In this document: positions 1 through 6,262 of the stretch, piece by piece
Numbering within the stretch: position 1 is the first letter of the stretch
How the letters are laid out: each line of letters begins with the position of its first letter
Assembly: GCA_002319875.1 (NCBI GenBank)
Contig: DCFS01000108.1
Location: 2,009 to 9,065 of the forward strand
Source of the DNA: Treponema sp. UBA1798
GTDB lineage: Bacteria; Spirochaetota; Spirochaetia; Treponematales; Treponemataceae
Reading direction: 5' to 3'
Length of the DNA stretch: 7,057 nucleotides
The notes under the pieces: model-generated
What the model saw: the letters and a program-made list of their open reading frames with translations, nothing else
Told to the model about the DNA's origin: nothing
Databases searched by the model: none
Position numbers and translations under genes: made by a program

Positions 1-300
1 AATGGCTTGCCTGCGGCAACCGGTCACCGGATGGTTACGGGACGTGTTGCGTCAGGCGACCAGTTTATATCAGGCAGAGATGACAGAAACCGCATACGTG
101 CAATATGTGACCCTGCTTGTGTTGAAATGGAAGGTGCTGCGATTGCTCATGCCTGTTATATAAATAACATACCGTTTCTTATCATCCGGTGTATGTCGGA
201 TATGGCTGATGACGGAGAAGAAGCAACCTATAAATTTAACGACAGGACAGCTGCTGAATTAAGCGCTTCACTTGTAATTGGTATGCTGGAAAAGTTATAA
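1..300 (+). CDS. mtnN: 5'-methylthioadenosine/S-adenosylhomocysteine nucleosidase, C-terminal part
   Basis: The reading frame is open from the first base and ends at TAA 298-300, so the gene is cut by the window edge and only about 99 C-terminal residues are seen. The family hydrolyses the N-glycosidic bond of methylthioadenosine and S-adenosylhomocysteine in the cytoplasm, releasing adenine and methylthioribose or S-ribosylhomocysteine. The visible part has VASGDQFI, then VEMEGAAIAHAC, whose second Glu (codon 130-132) aligns with E. coli Glu174. It also has RCMSDMAD, whose first Asp (codon 199-201) aligns with the catalytic acid Asp197. The TTG at 7 is internal to the domain and is not a start. 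luxS follows after 71 nt and uses the S-ribosylhomocysteine product, which supports the call. The missing N-terminal half should hold the third catalytic residue (Glu12). Confidence 0.95.
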   Translation, partial: NGLPAATGHRMVTGRVASGDQFISGRDDRNRIRAICDPACVEMEGAAIAHACYINNIPFLIIRCMSDMADDGEEATYKFNDRTAAELSASLVIGMLEKL

Positions 301-321
301 TTGAGTAACGGATTCAGCAAG

Positions 322-336
322 CTCCTTTCAGAGGAG
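322..336 (+). other. small inverted repeat between mtnN and luxS
   Basis: CTCCT (322-326) and AGGAG (332-336) can form a 5-bp stem with a 5-nt loop. A T-rich run starts a few bases later (344-348). A second AT-rich dyad, GTTAT/ATAAC (338-342 and 350-354), lies just behind it. Both are short, so this could be a weak terminator or attenuator, or chance. I saw no convincing sigma70-type promoter in this 71-nt gap, so read-through from mtnN into luxS is the simplest reading. Confidence 0.25.
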
Positions 337-371
337 TGTTATATTTTTAATAACTTACCGGAGTTGTTTTT

Positions 372-845
372 ATGGAAAAGAAATATAATGTGGACAGTTT
401 TAATCTGGATCATACGCAGGTAACGGCACCGTTTGTAAGGATTGCTGCCAGGAAAGTCGGGCCGAAAGGAGATGTCGTTACAAAATTTGATATCCGCTTC
501 TGTCAGCCGAATAAAGAGTTTATGACAACCGGAGCAGTGCATACACTTGAACATCTTGTTGCAGAATATATCAGAGATGAAATGGAAGGTGTTATAGATT
601 TTTCCCCGATGGGATGCCGTACCGGATTTTATTTTACCGTTTTCGGAGATCTGAATGAAGAATATATTGCCGGCCATATGCTCAGTGTGCTTAGAAAAGT
701 CGTGGTATGGGACAAACCTGTTCCGGCAACAACAGAAAAGGAATGCGGTAATTATCGCGATCATGATCTTGAGGGTGCGAAATTCTGGGCAAAAAAATGG
801 ATTGAAGGCATAGAACAGCATGGATGGAACTGTTTCAGAAAATAA
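372..845 (+). CDS. luxS: S-ribosylhomocysteine lyase (AI-2 synthase LuxS)
   Basis: The 157-residue product is the normal length for LuxS. The enzyme cleaves S-ribosylhomocysteine to homocysteine and 4,5-dihydroxy-2,3-pentanedione, the precursor of autoinducer AI-2, in the cytoplasm as a metal-dependent homodimer. The HxxEH motif is HTLEH at residues 57-61: His57 and His61 are metal ligands and Glu60 is the general base. The catalytic Cys is Cys82 in MGCRTG. The third metal ligand is Cys125 in ECGNYRDHDL. All active-site residues are present, so the enzyme should work. The ATG at 372 has a Shine-Dalgarno-like CCGGAG (358-363) 8 nt upstream. mtnN, which makes its substrate, lies just upstream, and the DUF1538 gene follows after 14 nt, so luxS is probably co-transcribed with both. 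No AI-2 receptor or uptake gene is visible here, so a purely metabolic role is equally possible. Confidence 0.97.
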   Translation: MEKKYNVDSFNLDHTQVTAPFVRIAARKVGPKGDVVTKFDIRFCQPNKEFMTTGAVHTLEHLVAEYIRDEMEGVIDFSPMGCRTGFYFTVFGDLNEEYIAGHMLSVLRKVVVWDKPVPATTEKECGNYRDHDLEGAKFWAKKWIEGIEQHGWNCFRK

Positions 846-859
846 CGTAAGGTAAACCG

Positions 860-2353
860 GTGAATATTCTTCAAAAGTTCAGGGAAACAGCCGTTTCTGT
901 TATTCCAATTATAGGTATTGTGGTTTTACTCGGATTGACGGTAGCTCCGCTGGAAGGAGATCTGATCGTACGGTTTATTATCGGCGGTATACTGCTTATT
1001 ATCGGCCTCACTGTTTTTCTGCTTGGTATTGATACCAGCATTCTGCTGATCGGTGAGCAGTGCGGTTCGGAATTGACTAAGCGGCGTAATCTGCCGCTGC
1101 TGCTCGGTGCGTCATTTGTTATCGGTTTTTTTGTTACGGCCGCAGAACCTGATATCCAGGTTCTGGCTGATCAGGTACGCGGTGTTTTTCCGCTGGTTAA
1201 CAAACAGCTTTTTATTGTGATGATTGCAACCGGTGTCGGATTTTATATTACGTTTGGTCTGCTCCGGACTGTTCTGCATCTGTCGCTTAAAATAATTCTT
1301 GCAATTTCCTATGCTTTCATTTTTCTGCTTGCCGCCGCCGGTCCGCAGCGTTTTATCGGTATAGGCTTTGATTCCGGGGGAGCTACAACAGGCCCGATGA
1401 CGGTTCCGTTTATTATGGCTCTGGGGCTTGGTGTTTCTGCGGTACGTACAAAGTCCCTGAATGGTACGGAAGATTCGCAGAGTGACAGTTTCGGTCTTAC
1501 CGGTATGGCGTCTGCCGGACCGATTATGGCTGTGCTGCTTTACGGAATACTGCTTTCCGGGCATACGGATACCGGATCATCCGTGACTGATCCGTCGGCC
1601 GGTTACACGGCAATGCAGGGTGTATCTGTGTTTGCACAGATATTCCCTGCTGTTGCAAAGGAAGCTGCTCTGTCACTTCTGCCGGTTGTGGTTCTTTTTG
1701 CCGTTTTTCAGCTGATACTGCTCCATATGCCCTCGCATCAGATTTCCCGCATACTGATCGGTCTTGTGTACAGTTATATCGGTCTTGTCATTTTTCTCGT
1801 CGGTGTAAACGGTGGATTTATGGCAGCGGGATACCGCATCGGAGAACTGCTGGGAGCTCTGGCTGTTGGAAACGGCGGATGGTGGACAGTACTGCTTGTC
1901 GGAACCGGCCTGCTTATAGGAGCTGTCGTCGTATGTGCAGAACCTGCCGTCTGGGTCCTTACTGATCAGGTTGAATCAATTTCCGGTGGTACAATCAGGC
2001 GCAAGGTCCTGCTTGTGTTCCTTTCCGCCGGGGTTGCCGTTTCCGTCGGGGTTGCAATGATTCGTGCAGTACTGGGATTTAATCTTATGTATATACTTGT
2101 TCCCGGTTATGCGGCGGCACTGCTGCTTATGCCCTTTTGTCCGAAATTGTTTACGGGAATCGCTTTTGATTCCGGTGGTGTTGCTTCAGGACCGATCTGT
2201 TCAACCTTCGTACTTTCGTTTACTCTTGGTGTATCGCAATCAGCGGGAAGTAATAACGATGCATTTGGTGTTATTGCACTGGTTGCGATGACGCCTTTGA
2301 TAGCGATTCAGATTCTTGGCCTGGAATACAGCCGGAAAAGGAAAAATATATGA
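860..2353 (+). CDS. DUF1538 family integral membrane protein with two internal repeats
   Basis: This is a 497-residue, very hydrophobic protein of the DUF1538 family, a multi-pass inner-membrane family with no assigned substrate that I know of. It consists of two homologous halves. The first carries AEPDIQVLADQV (95-106) and FDSGGATTGP (170-179). The second carries AEPAVWVLTDQV (360-371) and FDSGGVASGP (436-445), an offset of about 265 residues. Paired re-entrant-looking Gly/Ser-rich motifs in duplicated halves are typical of carriers with inverted or tandem repeats, so transport is an inference from architecture. A hydrophilic stretch at about 196-212 and another at about 235-250 separate the halves. 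The start is GTG at 860 with TAAGG (848-852) 7 nt upstream. The stop overlaps the next gene's ATG by 4 nt (ATGA), implying translational coupling to the PII-like protein, its likely regulator. Confidence 0.9.
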   Translation: MNILQKFRETAVSVIPIIGIVVLLGLTVAPLEGDLIVRFIIGGILLIIGLTVFLLGIDTSILLIGEQCGSELTKRRNLPLLLGASFVIGFFVTAAEPDIQVLADQVRGVFPLVNKQLFIVMIATGVGFYITFGLLRTVLHLSLKIILAISYAFIFLLAAAGPQRFIGIGFDSGGATTGPMTVPFIMALGLGVSAVRTKSLNGTEDSQSDSFGLTGMASAGPIMAVLLYGILLSGHTDTGSSVTDPSAGYTAMQGVSVFAQIFPAVAKEAALSLLPVVVLFAVFQLILLHMPSHQISRILIGLVYSYIGLVIFLVGVNGGFMAAGYRIGELLGALAVGNGGWWTVLLVGTGLLIGAVVVCAEPAVWVLTDQVESISGGTIRRKVLLVFLSAGVAVSVGVAMIRAVLGFNLMYILVPGYAAALLLMPFCPKLFTGIAFDSGGVASGPICSTFVLSFTLGVSQSAGSNNDAFGVIALVAMTPLIAIQILGLEYSRKRKNI

Positions 2354-3000
2354 CGGCATACAGTCTGTTGATTTGTATAGTTCCGCATGACAGCGGGGAA
2401 TTTGTTGCAGAATCGGCAGCGTCAGCAGGTGCATCCGGCGGAACGGTGATTATGGCTCGTGGAACAGCATCCAGCAGTATCCTCAGGGTTCTGGGACTCG
2501 GAGATACTTCAAAGGATATTGCATATATTGTTATCCCTTCTGCCCGGAAACAGCAGATTATCGATGCAGTTGTAAAAGCCGCATCGATAAAAAGACAGCA
2601 TTTCGGAATACTGTTTTCGATCGATGTATCGGATATAATAAAGACCGGTTCTGTTACCGGAGGAGATGATTCTATGACAGCCATTAAAAAGCACCGGATG
2701 ATTACTATAATAGTGAAACGAGGCTATGCTGATGATGTAATGGCCGCCGCCAGAAAGGCTGGTGCTGGGGGTGGTACTATTATTAATGCCCGTGGTACAG
2801 CGAAGGAAGGTGACAAAAAATTTTTCGGCATGGAGATCGTTCCGGAAAAAGAGATGCTTGTGATTCTTGCCGATGAGGAAAAAACGGAGCCGATCATAGA
2901 AGCGGTCAAATCTCTGAAATGTCTTGCCGAACCTGGCAGTGGTATAGCTTTTTGTTCTGAGGCTGATGATTTTACGATGCTCGGAAAAGGCAACGGCTGA
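2350..3000 (+). CDS. tandem two-domain PII-like (GlnB superfamily) regulatory protein
   Basis: The 216-residue product holds two PII-like ferredoxin-fold domains, roughly 2-97 and 112-207, twice the usual PII length. The duplication is plain: AGASGGTVIMARGTA (26-40) and AGAGGGTIINARGTA (137-151) sit 111 residues apart, in the place where PII proteins have the strand leading into the T-loop. The T-loop regions (about 41-57 and 152-167) differ from each other and lack the canonical sequence around the uridylylated Tyr51 of GlnB. The region matching the nucleotide-binding B-loop is PGSGIAF (195-201) in domain 2 and is less glycine-rich in domain 1. PII proteins are trimeric cytosolic sensors of adenylate nucleotides and metabolites, often controlling a membrane transporter. 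The ATGA overlap with the DUF1538 gene points to that protein as partner, which is inference. The start ATG 2350 has AGGA (2339-2342) 7 nt upstream. A strong internal start lies at the domain boundary. Confidence 0.85.
   Translation: MTAYSLLICIVPHDSGEFVAESAASAGASGGTVIMARGTASSSILRVLGLGDTSKDIAYIVIPSARKQQIIDAVVKAASIKRQHFGILFSIDVSDIIKTGSVTGGDDSMTAIKKHRMITIIVKRGYADDVMAAARKAGAGGGTIINARGTAKEGDKKFFGMEIVPEKEMLVILADEEKTEPIIEAVKSLKCLAEPGSGIAFCSEADDFTMLGKGNG
2659..2676 (+). promoter_or_regulatory. internal Shine-Dalgarno and in-frame ATG at the PII domain boundary
   Basis: GGAGGAG (2659-2665) lies 8 nt before ATG 2674-2676, which is codon 109 of the tandem PII gene and in frame. It matches the anti-Shine-Dalgarno sequence better than the site before the gene's own start. 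Initiation here would give a 108-residue protein, the length of a single PII domain, starting MTAIKKHRM. It falls in the linker (SVTGGDDSM) and not inside a domain. It may be a working second start or a relic of two formerly separate genes. Confidence 0.5.
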
Positions 3001-3004
3001 ATAT

Positions 3005-4051
3005 ATGGAAAAGCACGGGCCTCTTTCAACGCGGGAGCTTGTTTTGCATGCGCTTTCATCAGTGAAGTCAGATGATGGTTTTATTTCCGGACAAAAACTT
3101 GCTGAGGAATGCGGGGTATCCAGAACTGCAGTGTGGAAAGCTGTAAGATCTCTTATTGCGCAGGGAATGAATATCGAAGCAGTAACTAACCGTGGATATC
3201 ACCTTGCCGGCTATGGAGAAGACTTGAATGGTGATGCGGTTGCTGCTTTGCTTCTGCCTGAATTTTCTGTAACTGTTCTCGTCTATAAAATGCTGGATTC
3301 GACTAATACCGAAGCGAAACGGCGGTACCTTCAGTACGGTTCAAAAGTACATAAGACTGCTATTATTGCTGAGCAGCAGACTGCCGGGAAAGGCCGCCTG
3401 GGCAGGGCATTTTATTCGCCTGCCGGCAGCGGCATTTATCTGTCGATTCTTTATTCCCCTTCTGGTGGTGTTATAAAGCCTGCCAGAATGACGGCTGCTG
3501 CTGCCGTTGCTGTATGCCGTACGCTGGACAGCCTTTATGGTATCAAAACCGGAATTAAATGGGTTAATGATATTTTTGCCGGCGGGAAAAAAATCTGCGG
3601 TATTTTGACCGAAGGCGTAAGTAATTTTGAAACCGGTCTGATAGAAACCGCAATCGTTGGTATCGGTGTGAATATCAGTGACGGAGAAAATGGTTTCCCG
3701 GAAGATATTGCCGGAGTTGCAGGATCCGTTCTGGGAAACAGGACCGGTAATGTAACCAGAAATATGCTGGCTGCAGGGATAATAAAAGAAGTCCTGCGTA
3801 TTTACGATGCACAGGATCGCGGTAATATAACTGAAATGGAAACTGTTATGCAGGAATACAGAAATAAATCCTGTATAATCGGTACGACGGTAGACATATA
3901 TCCTGTAGCGGGAAGCTCTGCAGCAGCGTATAAGGCAAGAGTTCTTGATATCGATAATGAAGCCAGACTTGTCGTATGTAATGACAGGGGTGAGAGGCAG
4001 GTTCTGCAGAGCGGGGAAATATCACTTCGCTCCGGTAATTTTTCATCCTGA
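3005..4051 (+). CDS. birA: bifunctional biotin-[acetyl-CoA-carboxylase] ligase / biotin operon repressor
   Basis: The 348-residue product matches group II BirA: an N-terminal winged helix, a catalytic domain and a C-terminal SH3-like domain. It activates biotin with ATP and attaches it to a lysine of biotin carboxyl carrier proteins. With the DNA-binding domain it usually also represses biotin genes. The helix-turn-helix is at about 25-65 (FISGQKLAEECGVSRTAVWKAV, in two parts around 26-47). The biotinyl-AMP loop is AGKGRLGR (127-134), matching E. coli GRGRRGR. KWVND (185-189) and KKICGIL (195-201) hold the catalytic lysine region, GIGVNI is at 219-224, and GEISLRS (337-343) closes the C-terminal domain almost as in E. 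coli. I chose ATG 3005 because it keeps the first helix (STRELVLHAL) and leaves a 4-nt gap. Its Shine-Dalgarno is poor (AAGG 14 nt upstream). ATG 2966 and TTG 3044 (GGGAG 6 nt upstream) are alternatives. Confidence 0.95.
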   Translation: MEKHGPLSTRELVLHALSSVKSDDGFISGQKLAEECGVSRTAVWKAVRSLIAQGMNIEAVTNRGYHLAGYGEDLNGDAVAALLLPEFSVTVLVYKMLDSTNTEAKRRYLQYGSKVHKTAIIAEQQTAGKGRLGRAFYSPAGSGIYLSILYSPSGGVIKPARMTAAAAVAVCRTLDSLYGIKTGIKWVNDIFAGGKKICGILTEGVSNFETGLIETAIVGIGVNISDGENGFPEDIAGVAGSVLGNRTGNVTRNMLAAGIIKEVLRIYDAQDRGNITEMETVMQEYRNKSCIIGTTVDIYPVAGSSAAAYKARVLDIDNEARLVVCNDRGERQVLQSGEISLRSGNFSS

Positions 4052-4054
4052 TTG

Positions 4055-4083
4055 TTGTTAGATAATTTGCTTGATGCTATAAT
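4055..4083 (+). promoter_or_regulatory. sigma70-type promoter with extended -10 for the 549-residue protein gene
   Basis: The -35 is TTGTTA (4055-4060, four of six consensus bases), followed by a 17-nt spacer and a perfect TATAAT -10 (4078-4083). TGC stands directly before it, giving an extended -10. Transcription would start near 4090, leaving a leader of about 38 nt with GGAG (4114-4117) 10 nt before ATG 4128. It begins only 3 nt after the birA stop, and no terminator hairpin is visible between, so read-through from birA is also possible. Confidence 0.7.
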
Positions 4084-4127
4084 TAAAAATATGATGATTT
4101 TATTGAATGGCACGGAGAATGTAGATA

Positions 4128-5777
4128 ATGAGTGATTCAGAATTAGATCCCTCTATTGCGGCTTTACTGGCTAAGAGAGAATCCCTGAATGCAGATGCTT
4201 CCGTTACAGAGAAAATGGCATCGGAAGAAGAATCTGTTTCCCCCGCAAGAACCAATGACGTCGATCTGAGCGTAAAAGCTTTTGAACCGGTAACAAAATT
4301 TTTTGAAGACACGTCTTCCGGAATATTTGACGATACGTCATATTATAAAACTTCGCTGACCGGAGAAGGGCAGTTTGCCCAGCGTGTGCATACCGTACTT
4401 TCAAAATATCTGACATGTAAGGATCCGAAAGACAAAACTGTATACCGCCAGCAGCTTGTTACTGCGTATTGGGATCTGGCAGGTTCGATTGCACCTAAAA
4501 TGGCAGATCTGTCTACTCCGCTAGCGAAGCGCATGCTTTTACGGTTCGGCATATTACTGCCGTCACTTTTTACACAGGAACAGAAAGAGCTGTTTTCGAA
4601 GATAATAATGGAGAATACGACAGGAGAACCTGTTTATTATCTTGATGAATGGTTTAAAGAAATTACTTCGGGCAGAATCAAAATTTCAATGACAGATGAA
4701 ACCCGTCCTGCACATAAAGCTACCGGGGCAGAAGGCGCAACTGCGGAACAGCAGCGTCTGATGGAACTTCAAAGCAAGAATTCCGGCAAACTGCAAAGTT
4801 CGGAGAGCCAGGTTAAAATAAAGGAAACTGAACGGGCTATGCTTGAATCTGAACTGCGCAGTCGTATCGATCAATTGATGGAACATCTGCCGATAACAGG
4901 TTTTGAACCGCACCGTATGCCGTATTCAGAAGGCCAGAGAAAATTGTTCGGGGAAATCGGCGAACGTCTTCATTCTCTTTCAAAAAACGATAAAGAACTT
5001 ACCTTATGTCTGAAAGAGTTTCAGGAAGCAAAAAAGTCGTATGACAGCGTGGAAGATAAACTTCGCGGTGGGCCTGCTGTTATTGAGGTAAATAAAACCG
5101 ACCTGAATACGGAGATTACGACGGTGCGGCAGATGGCAAAGATGACCATCGGCCGTCAGGGTAACCAGTTTCCTATCTTCAGCAGGGAATTTTATCATTG
5201 TCTGCCGAAGGGAACCGGTTTCCGTGAAAATATTATTTCTCTGCTTGCCTGGGTTGAATCTATCGATCCGGGTGCTTTTTGCCGTATTCATAAAAACGTA
5301 CCCTACCGCATTGTTCCTTATGTATTACTTATACCGACCTATGGGGATTTCGGTTTCTGCTGGGAGCCGTTTGACCGGTATAACCGTATTACCAGCCGCG
5401 GACGCATTGTCATACCGATGTATCCGAGAGACTTGACTATATCTGTTTTGCGGGCTGTCGCGGACCTCCGATGGCAGGTTGCGAAAGAAAAAGCTTCATA
5501 TTACTGGATGGAAGAGGGTATTACGGGGCAGTATTATCAGTGGATAGATTCACAGAAACTTAAGGGAGATCTCAAGTCTTTTTTTGTTGAAGATTATATT
5601 CTCTGGATGACTAAAGAAGCTTCCGGGGTACAACGGCTTGATAAAGAAGTCCGGTCTATTTTCTGGCGTTTTATGCCTTTCCCTCAGTCTTTGAAAGAGG
5701 AACTTAAAAAACGAAGTCTTGTCTATGCTGAACTTTGCCAGAAAGATATGAACCGCGCAATGTCCGACGGTTACTGA
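4128..5777 (+). CDS. hypothetical soluble protein, 549 residues, coiled coil in the middle
   Basis: I do not recognise this protein. It has no signal peptide or membrane helix, so it is probably cytoplasmic. Residues 1-50 are acidic and polar and look disordered. About 80-185 is a mixed helical region (WDLAGSIAPKM, RMLLRFGILLPSLF). About 205-250 and 285-312 are rich in Glu, Lys, Gln and Leu and look like coiled coil, separated by a Pro/Gly break (HLPITGFEPHRMPY). From about 345 the sequence becomes aromatic and more globular: PYRIVPYVLLIPTYGDFGFCWEP (391-413, in part), RGRIVIPMYPRDL (424-436), then a helix RAVADLRWQVAKEKASYYW (442-460), and WRFMPFP near 513-519. The composition of this C-terminal part suggests a structured domain with an exposed Trp/Tyr surface. 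ATG 4128 has GGAG 10 nt upstream and its own extended -10 promoter. The gene stands alone before a terminator. It may be restricted to one lineage, but that needs a search. Confidence 0.85.
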   Translation: MSDSELDPSIAALLAKRESLNADASVTEKMASEEESVSPARTNDVDLSVKAFEPVTKFFEDTSSGIFDDTSYYKTSLTGEGQFAQRVHTVLSKYLTCKDPKDKTVYRQQLVTAYWDLAGSIAPKMADLSTPLAKRMLLRFGILLPSLFTQEQKELFSKIIMENTTGEPVYYLDEWFKEITSGRIKISMTDETRPAHKATGAEGATAEQQRLMELQSKNSGKLQSSESQVKIKETERAMLESELRSRIDQLMEHLPITGFEPHRMPYSEGQRKLFGEIGERLHSLSKNDKELTLCLKEFQEAKKSYDSVEDKLRGGPAVIEVNKTDLNTEITTVRQMAKMTIGRQGNQFPIFSREFYHCLPKGTGFRENIISLLAWVESIDPGAFCRIHKNVPYRIVPYVLLIPTYGDFGFCWEPFDRYNRITSRGRIVIPMYPRDLTISVLRAVADLRWQVAKEKASYYWMEEGITGQYYQWIDSQKLKGDLKSFFVEDYILWMTKEASGVQRLDKEVRSIFWRFMPFPQSLKEELKKRSLVYAELCQKDMNRAMSDGY

Positions 5778-5780
5778 TCT

Positions 5781-5833
5781 GTACAAAGTCCGCTTGTAAA
5801 ACAGTGACAGACTTTTGCAAACGGACTTTATAC
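5781..5833. terminator. bidirectional terminator between converging genes
   Basis: Arms of 21 nt (5781-5801 and 5813-5833) enclose an 11-nt loop. The core AAAGTCCGCTTGTAAAA pairs with TTTTGCAAACGGACTTT, with one C-A mismatch and one G-U pair as read on the plus strand. An outer GTA/TAC pair closes the stem beyond one more mismatch. It begins 3 nt after the stop of the plus-strand gene and lies 93 nt past the stop of the minus-strand gene. The A-rich and T-rich ends give a short U tract in either direction (TTTAT on plus, TTTGT on minus), so termination may be imperfect. Confidence 0.7.
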
Positions 5834-5896
5834 CTCTGCAGTTGCGTTCCTGAAATCCGCCTGACTTTTAAAGACGCTTTAAGTATTTTACCGGTT

Positions 5897-5913
5897 TCCT
5901 GTTCAGGATTTTT
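5897..5913 (+). terminator. possible second, weak terminator hairpin
   Basis: TCCTG (5897-5901) and CAGGA (5904-5908) can pair and are followed by five T (5909-5913) and a further T-rich stretch. The loop would be only 2 nt, or 4 nt with a 4-bp stem, so it is weak. It could catch plus-strand transcripts that pass the long inverted repeat at 5781-5833. The rest of 5834-5926 shows only short AT-rich dyads (for example TTAAAG-ACG-CTTTAA near 5868-5882) and no gene. Confidence 0.3.
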
Positions 5914-5926
5914 ATATCTTTTACCG

Positions 5927-6262
5927 TTATCTGTATCTCGGATCATCAGGGTTCGGATGCTTTTTATCGTAGAGATACTGCGCGGCAACTTTCGGATTTA
6001 TTTTGTCTTTCAGATTAAACTTTATAATAACGAGCCTGATTATCCGTATGGAAAGAAAGAAATCAAGTATTAATCCGCCTATAAGTATTACAGGCATGGC
6101 TATCTGTATCGGCATGGAACTGCCGCTGTGAAAAACTTTATAAATCATTAAAGCTGCGATAATAAAGAGGACGAACATAATAGCAAGCGTAAGGATAATA
6201 TTACAGAAACCTGTTATTATTGCAAATAGAATAGTATTATTCCGTATTTTTTTGTCAATCAT
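5927..6262 (-). CDS. small two-helix membrane protein downstream of lspA
   Basis: This 111-residue protein has two hydrophobic segments, about 11-42 (long, Ile/Leu/Phe-rich) and 52-80 (ending in IRIIRLVII), then a polar tail with KINPKVAAQYLYDKKHP and ending NPDDPRYR. I recognise no family. The first segment is longer than one standard helix. The basic N-terminus (MIDKKIRNN) suggests that end is in the cytoplasm, which would put both ends inside. ATG 6262 lies inside lspA, the two genes share 8 nt (ATGATTGA), and GGGAAG sits about 7-9 nt upstream within lspA. Translational coupling is therefore likely, and the protein is made together with the lipoprotein signal peptidase. Whether it helps LspA or only shares the transcript cannot be told from sequence. 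Confidence 0.8.
   Translation of the reverse strand: MIDKKIRNNTILFAIITGFCNIILTLAIMFVLFIIAALMIYKVFHSGSSMPIQIAMPVILIGGLILDFFLSIRIIRLVIIKFNLKDKINPKVAAQYLYDKKHPNPDDPRYR

Noticed and set aside
7..9. TTG as a start of the first gene
   Set aside because: The frame is open to the window edge and the TTG falls inside the nucleosidase domain, so the gene is simply truncated.
301..371. Promoter or riboswitch (for example SAM- or SAH-sensing) before luxS
   Set aside because: The 71-nt gap is too short for known SAM-class riboswitch folds plus a terminator, only 5-bp hairpins are present, and no spaced -35/-10 pair was found.
339..821. Minus-strand open frame of 160 codons
   Set aside because: It lies opposite luxS, whose full set of active-site residues is on the plus strand. 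The antisense product has no recognisable character.
1112..1564. Minus-strand open frame of 150 codons
   Set aside because: It is the shadow of the DUF1538 gene. The product is rich in His, Arg and Lys, as expected when hydrophobic codons are read in reverse.
2064..2291. Plus-strand open frame of 75 codons inside the DUF1538 gene
   Set aside because: It lies in another frame within a clearly conserved domain. I see no support for an overlapping gene.
2966..3004. Longer birA start at ATG 2966
   Set aside because: It would overlap the PII-like gene by 35 nt and add 13 residues not typical of BirA. GAGG is only 3 nt before it. ATG 3005 fits the family better, though its ribosome site is poor.
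5704..5988. Minus-strand open frame of 94 codons
   Set aside because: It runs through the terminator hairpin and both flanking genes, with basic low-complexity content and no start signal.
5735..6073. Plus-strand open frame of 112 codons across the convergent gap
   Set aside because: It overlaps the end of the 549-residue gene, the inverted repeat and the antisense of the small membrane protein. No ribosome site or family features are seen.
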